DNA of 64,000 nt, taken from the NCBI RefSeq assembly GCF_013409065.1, contig NZ_JACBZP010000001.1, positions 1,612,001-1,676,000 of the forward strand, in the 5' to 3' direction. A program made the position numbers and the translations under genes. This stretch comes from Spelaeicoccus albus (GTDB lineage: Bacteria; Actinomycetota; Actinomycetes; Actinomycetales; Brevibacteriaceae). The notes below the pieces were generated by a model. It did no database searches and was not told where the DNA came from. It saw nothing but the letters and a program-made list of their open reading frames with translations. Every line of letters starts with the position of its first letter. Position 1 is the stretch's first letter. Positions 60,311-64,000 of this stretch are shown here, piece by piece.

Positions 60311-61720
60311 TCAGCTGCCGCTCATGATCTCTATCGCGTCGGCCAGCGTTTCCTCGTTGCCCACGTTGCCGGCGAAGACCACGTAGGGAACGCCCACTGC
60401 GTCGTCGCCGGCAGCCGTCGGATTCAACACGGACACGATGCCTTCGAAGAGCTGGCCAAGCACGCGGGCGCGCCGGATGCCGAGACCGGAGACGGCCACC
60501 TCATGACTCGTGATGCCGCCCTTGGCGATCACCCAGCCGGGACGGGCAACCATGGCCGCGCGCACGACCGCGTTGACGCCCGCCGACACGGTGCGGGCGA
60601 TCCGCAGCGAATCCTGCTCATCGATGCCGCGAATCAGCGTGCGGCTCGTGTAGATCAGAGTGTGTCCTGCGGCAAGCGACTCCCGGACCGCCGAGGCCGC
60701 GTCGTCGATGTACGTTGCCGCGTCATCGCTGAGCAGGCGTTCGGCGTCGAGCTCGTGCTCGGTCAGCCCGAGTCGGCGCCGGGCCGCCTCGACCTGACGG
60801 CTCGTCAGGCCGACGTGCGAGCCGACGACCACGAGACCGTTTCCGGCCGGTGAATTAGTGCGGATATCGGACGCCGTCAGAGGCGCCTTGGCATCCAGAC
60901 CCGCCAGCGGCCGCGCCAACGACGGGCCGGCACGGTACCCAACCCTCTTGCCGCGCTGCTCCGCTTCGATGACGCCGAGGACGACGACTTCGAGATCCTG
61001 GTAGCACGCCGCGTTGACAACGACCGGCTGCGCATCCCGGGTGCCGGCAAGTACCTCGGCGACGCGGTCCGGCCCGCCCACGCGGATATCGTCCAGCGAC
61101 AGGCTCGCCACATCGTCCACGGCGATCCGGCCCGCCGACTTCTCGGCAAGGAATTCACGCAGATCGGACGCCGTATAGCCGAACGTCGCATCGCGGGCGA
61201 ACTCGGTCTCGCCAACCGGCAAAACGTCGTCGCCGACACGTGCGTAATGCACATTGCCCGCCGTGAACCTGCCGGCTTCAAAAAATGCCGGGGCAAAGAG
61301 GACGGCGTCCAGCGGCCGCCCGGCCCGCGTCGCCGAACGCGTCAGAGCGTCCATCTCGGCGATCACGTGCCCGCGGAGCGTCGAATCGCTGCGGGAGACG
61401 AGTGATAGCGGCACGTTCAGCTCCAGTGCCACGGAATACACGTCGTCCGCGACAGCCGTGCTCAAAGCGACGGCGTCCGACTCGTCGAGAGCGCGCGTAT
61501 TCGTCAAAATGAAACATTCCGAACCGGGCTCGGCCAGGGCGCGGCGGTATTCGACAGCATCCAACGCCATCACCACGTCAACGTCGTGGACGGTCTGTGA
61601 GCCGGTCGGATCGTCGTCCAGCAACGCAATCCGACGTCCGGAGCTCTTGTTGGCCGCACGGATGAGCTGCGCGGCGTCCGGAATCGTCAGCACCGGCGTG
61701 TCGTCCGGCATAGCGGTCAT
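60311..61720 (-). CDS. Four-carbon acid sugar kinase (DUF1537 family)
   Basis: 469 residues, ATG with GGGGGAA eight nt upstream. The N-terminal half has LLDDDPTGSQTVHDV and FILTNTRALDE with SRSDSTLRGH, and the C-terminal half NGLVVVGSHVGLTSRQ, VIAKGGITSHE and LNPTAAGDDAVGVPYVVFAGNVG, the DUF1537 marks. Members phosphorylate threonate, erythronate or 3-oxotetronate at O4. With the TIM-barrel isomerase upstream on the same strand (41 nt) it likely belongs to a tetronate branch that lacks its aldolase here. Confidence 0.85.
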   Translation of the reverse strand: MTAMPDDTPVLTIPDAAQLIRAANKSSGRRIALLDDDPTGSQTVHDVDVVMALDAVEYRRALAEPGSECFILTNTRALDESDAVALSTAVADDVYSVALELNVPLSLVSRSDSTLRGHVIAEMDALTRSATRAGRPLDAVLFAPAFFEAGRFTAGNVHYARVGDDVLPVGETEFARDATFGYTASDLREFLAEKSAGRIAVDDVASLSLDDIRVGGPDRVAEVLAGTRDAQPVVVNAACYQDLEVVVLGVIEAEQRGKRVGYRAGPSLARPLAGLDAKAPLTASDIRTNSPAGNGLVVVGSHVGLTSRQVEAARRRLGLTEHELDAERLLSDDAATYIDDAASAVRESLAAGHTLIYTSRTLIRGIDEQDSLRIARTVSAGVNAVVRAAMVARPGWVIAKGGITSHEVAVSGLGIRRARVLGQLFEGIVSVLNPTAAGDDAVGVPYVVFAGNVGNEETLADAIEIMSGS

Positions 61721-61761
61721 GGCGCGTTCCCCCAGTCAGTCATCCCCGGAATGTGCGGGCG

Positions 61762-62703
61762 CTACGCGCCGAGGTTGAACTTCAGAATTCCGCGCAGATA
61801 TTCGCGATTCTGCGCGCACACGGACAGGCCGTCGCCGCCGTAGTTCTCCAAGCAGATGGGGCCGTCGAACCCGACCTCGAGCGCCATCTCGATGGCGCGC
61901 CGGTACGAGATGAACCCGGACGACAGCGGTGCGGGCGCCGAGAAATAAGCACCGGTGGCCGGGTCGTAGTCGCGCAGGTAATTCTTGATGTGCCAATAGT
62001 TCGTGTACGGCAGCATTTTGGCCAGCATGGACTCGGGGCTCTCGATTTCTCGATGCAGCCGCACGATATTGCCGATATCGGGATTCAGTCCGCAGTTGCT
62101 GCGGTCGATGTCCTTGACCAGCTGGACGGCGGAGTCCGCCGTGCCGACGTACGTGTCCTCGTACATCTCGAGGGACACGTTGATTCCCTGAATGGCAGCG
62201 GCGTCGCTGATCTTCTGCAACCGTTCGACCGCCAGGGCCCAGGTGTCCGGGTCGTCGGCGGGGTCCTTGTGGCCGTCAACGAGCCAGAACCAATGGGCCT
62301 GCTTTTGCTCGTCGGTCAGCGGCATGTGCAGGCCGATGGACAGGACCGACGAGCCGAGGTATTTCACGGCGTCGATAGTGCGCAGCGCGTAATCGAAGTT
62401 GTCCTGCGCGACCTGTGGATCGGGTGCGATGACGCTGCGCCGGACGACGGAGATCGCCGTCACGCCGAGGCCCGCGTCGTCGAGCGACGACTTCAATTCG
62501 GCAAGCCGGTCGGGGGACAGATCGCCGGGGCGGAGCCAACTGTCGGTGAAGTCGACGTGGTCGAACCCTTCGTGCACGAGTTCGGCGAACACCTTGTCCC
62601 AGACCGAGCGGTCGGCATCTTGGACGGACGTGCCATCGGGAAGCGTGGCGCCGTACTGCAACATTGCCGCGCCCATCGGCCAAGTTTGTGAGGTGTAAGC
62701 CAT
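61762..62703 (-). CDS. Sugar phosphate isomerase/epimerase (xylose isomerase-like TIM barrel)
   Basis: 313 residues from ATG 62703 (GAAGGA about ten nt upstream). AP-endonuclease-2/sugar epimerase fold: DHVDFTDSWL, NVSLEMYEDTYVG and GLNPDIGNIVRLH provide the Glu, Asp and His metal ligands, and ICLENYGG a further Glu. Related OtnI/hydroxypyruvate-isomerase proteins accompany DUF1537 kinases. A TATAGGAAAT site lies 57 nt upstream, linking it to the proposed GntR regulon. Confidence 0.75.
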   Translation of the reverse strand: MAYTSQTWPMGAAMLQYGATLPDGTSVQDADRSVWDKVFAELVHEGFDHVDFTDSWLRPGDLSPDRLAELKSSLDDAGLGVTAISVVRRSVIAPDPQVAQDNFDYALRTIDAVKYLGSSVLSIGLHMPLTDEQKQAHWFWLVDGHKDPADDPDTWALAVERLQKISDAAAIQGINVSLEMYEDTYVGTADSAVQLVKDIDRSNCGLNPDIGNIVRLHREIESPESMLAKMLPYTNYWHIKNYLRDYDPATGAYFSAPAPLSSGFISYRRAIEMALEVGFDGPICLENYGGDGLSVCAQNREYLRGILKFNLGA

Positions 62704-62759
62704 TGAAAATCGGGTCCTTCTTCGAGTGCGCACGCGGCGCTAGCCAACTTTCCCCAGAT

Positions 62760-62767
62760 CGTATAGG
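62760..62767 (-). promoter_or_regulatory. TATAGGAAAT motif upstream of the isomerase-DUF1537 operon
   Basis: CGTATAGGAAATATAAAA, nearly the same as the site at 36530 (on its minus strand) and one core base from CCTATAGG. It is 57 nt upstream of the isomerase start. Confidence 0.45.
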
Positions 62768-62908
62768 AAATATAAAACCCTGTCGAGGAGACGGGGGTGT
62801 CAAGCCGCAGCATACCCGCCGAGCCGGGGGAGTACGTCGGCGGCGGAAGCGAACTATTGTGGGAGACAAGGTCGGCATCGGCCACGGAATCAGAAAGGCG
62901 GTGGCGGC

Positions 62909-63229
62909 GTGATTCTCATAGTCGTCAAATTCCACACGAAGCCCGAGTGGACGGAGAAGTGGTTGGACCTTGTCGACGGGTTCACGAAAGCGACCCGGTC
63001 CGAGCCGGGCAATCTGTGGTTTGACTGGTCGCGCAGCGTGGAGAATGCGGACGAGTTCGTGCTTGTCGAAGCGTTCAAGGACGATGCGGCCGAGTCGCAT
63101 GTGACGAGCGCTCACTTCCAGCAGGCGATGAAGGACATGCTGCCGGCTCTGGCCGAGACGCCGCACATCATCAACACAAATGTCGACGGCGAAGAATGGT
63201 CGCGGATGGGCGAACTCGCCGTCGACTAA
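62909..63229 (+). CDS. Antibiotic-biosynthesis-monooxygenase-type protein (YgiN-like)
   Basis: 106 residues from GTG 62909. Small ferredoxin-like ABM fold: ILIVVKFHTKPEWTEKWLDLVDGFTKATRSEPGNLWFDWSRS, FVLVEAFKDDAAESHVTSAHFQQAM. Members act as quinol monooxygenases or similar dimeric enzymes; sugar-acid loci often hold such proteins with unclear role (some relatives are mutarotase-like). It ends overlapping the amidohydrolase gene by four bases. Confidence 0.75.
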   Translation: MILIVVKFHTKPEWTEKWLDLVDGFTKATRSEPGNLWFDWSRSVENADEFVLVEAFKDDAAESHVTSAHFQQAMKDMLPALAETPHIINTNVDGEEWSRMGELAVD

Positions 63230-64000
63230 CGGACGCGCTCGCCGGCGATCCAAACGCCGCGAATGTTTTTGGTCGCGGAGATGTCGGCGAGCGGATCGCC
63301 GTCGATGAGGACGAGATCGGCGCGCCGTCCGGCCTCGATGCTGCCGCGGTCGCCGAGCCCCAGATGCCGGGCCGGCATGACTGTCGCTCCGCGCAGGGCA
63401 TCCAGCGGCGCCATCCCGGCCGCGACGAGCAGTTCGAGTTCATCGTGCAAGGACTCACCGTGCGCGACCTGGAGCGGTGCTCCCGGGGCCGCGTTCGAGT
63501 CCGTGCCGACGAGGATCGGCACGTTTGCGCGATCCATGGCCGCGACGGAAAGCTCGGCATTACGGAAGTCCACCTCGGCTCCGTGGGTGCGCGACCGGGC
63601 GAACCGGACGGCGCCGCGCATCATCACGAGTGTGGGAACCGACACTTGGCCATCCGCCACAATCGACTCGACGAGCCCGTCGTCCAACACGGCATCGAGC
63701 GGAACGTGCGTGAGCACGTCGACACCGGCATCGACGGCGATCCGGACCGCCGGAACCGTCGTCACATGCGCATACACGAGTAGGTCTCGGGCATGGGCGG
63801 CCTCCACCAGAGCGGTCGCCCGTTCGACGTCCAACGCCGCCGCCCCCATCACATCGGGGTCTTCCACAATGATCTTGAGATAGTCGGCGCCCTCGGCCAC
63901 ACGCGCGGCCACGAACGGTTCGGCGTCGTCCGACGTTGCGACGGCGGTTGCGGGATCGAACCCCATCGCGGTCGTTTGCATGCCGCCCGGCGCCGATGCC
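63226..64000 (-). CDS. Amidohydrolase family protein, C-terminal part (cut by window edge)
   Basis: At least 258 residues read from the window edge down to 63226; the frame is open beyond 64000 (the internal ATG at 63981 is preceded by in-frame SAPGG). TIM-barrel metal hydrolase parts are YLKIIVEDP with the carboxylated-Lys position, VYAHVTT, VDVLTHVPLD and ILVGTDSNAAPG with the catalytic Asp, ending in the small beta domain GSIEAGRRADLVLIDGDPL. Belongs to the imidazolonepropionase/prolidase-like branch. Substrate unknown. Confidence 0.85.
   Translation of the reverse strand, partial: ASAPGGMQTTAMGFDPATAVATSDDAEPFVAARVAEGADYLKIIVEDPDVMGAAALDVERATALVEAAHARDLLVYAHVTTVPAVRIAVDAGVDVLTHVPLDAVLDDGLVESIVADGQVSVPTLVMMRGAVRFARSRTHGAEVDFRNAELSVAAMDRANVPILVGTDSNAAPGAPLQVAHGESLHDELELLVAAGMAPLDALRGATVMPARHLGLGDRGSIEAGRRADLVLIDGDPLADISATKNIRGVWIAGERVR

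Noticed and set aside
1-64000. tRNA, rRNA, prophage, insertion sequence or toxin-antitoxin genes
   Set aside because: None of the gaps shows a cloverleaf, transposase, integrase or phage module that could be supported by reading; the gaps are short and filled by promoters, repeats or hairpins.

Overview
The window is high-GC DNA from an actinobacterium. It has GTG starts beside ATG starts, tightly coupled genes with ATGA or GTGA overlaps, an HspR-type HAIR operator, a DtxR/IdeR-type iron box, a separate G6PD class, and an LLM-type flavin oxidoreductase. A free-living, metabolically versatile member of Micrococcales (for example a Brevibacterium-like lineage) would fit, but the genus cannot be fixed by eye. 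No rRNA, tRNA, CRISPR array, transposase or phage gene was recognised. The window is chromosomal and is dominated by carbon and nitrogen catabolism, with transporter, enzyme and local regulator grouped together.

Layout. 1-521: start of a type I sulfatase (partial). 0.6-5.0 kb: thioesterase, a 31-bp tandem repeat, then a polyol permease with an erythritol/L-threitol dehydrogenase (eltD-like), divergent from a D-threitol-dehydrogenase-like SDR. 5-10 kb: two small membrane proteins, a ClpC-like chaperone behind a HAIR operator, and glucose-6-phosphate dehydrogenase. 10.2-13.9 kb: a complete OpuC/ProU-type compatible-solute ABC importer. 14.2-20.4 kb: ribokinase, LacI regulator, a full ECF transporter (S, T, two ATPases) and a nucleoside hydrolase, which together suggest a nucleoside salvage operon. 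20.5-22.3 kb: siderophore-interacting protein with iron box, and a LysR regulator. 22.3-29.6 kb: copper amine oxidase, aldehyde dehydrogenase and permease with a divergent TetR regulator, then a second amino-acid permease. 29.8-33.4 kb: flavin monooxygenase, RidA, DUF1028 and M20 amidohydrolase. 33.4-36.4 kb: DinB-like protein, MFS transporter, cyclase. 36.8-40.0 kb: MmgE/PrpD, ComA-like and nitrilase operon behind an 18-bp perfect palindrome. 40-45.3 kb: LLM oxidoreductase, DUF3870, then DUF819 permease, dipeptide epimerase and YkfC-like endopeptidase for murein-peptide use. 45.5-54 kb: FMN hydroxyacid dehydrogenase, Nramp-fold transporter, then the derK-derI-HCDH-SDR-TIM-gntR operon. 54-64 kb: hydroxyacid dehydrogenase, two MFS carriers, alcohol dehydrogenase, rhamnonate-dehydratase-like enzyme, DUF1537 kinase, sugar isomerase, quinol monooxygenase, partial amidohydrolase.

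How it fits together. Uptake and oxidation of C4 polyols (1.6-5 kb) would yield erythrulose. The kinase, RpiB-like and TIM-like isomerases at 48.5-53.3 kb would carry erythrulose phosphates to erythrose 4-phosphate, so one pathway appears to be split over about 44 kb. The clearest unexplained signal is a recurring CCTATAGG-centred motif (TATAGGA[A/T]AT). It lies upstream of the FMN dehydrogenase, the Nramp-like gene, the derK operon that encodes the GntR/FCD regulator, the 54-55 kb genes, the 62.7 kb isomerase and the 36.4 kb cyclase, and is proposed as a GntR regulon. Other noteworthy items are two copies of a long REP-like palindrome and an ECF ATPase that lacks its signature motif.
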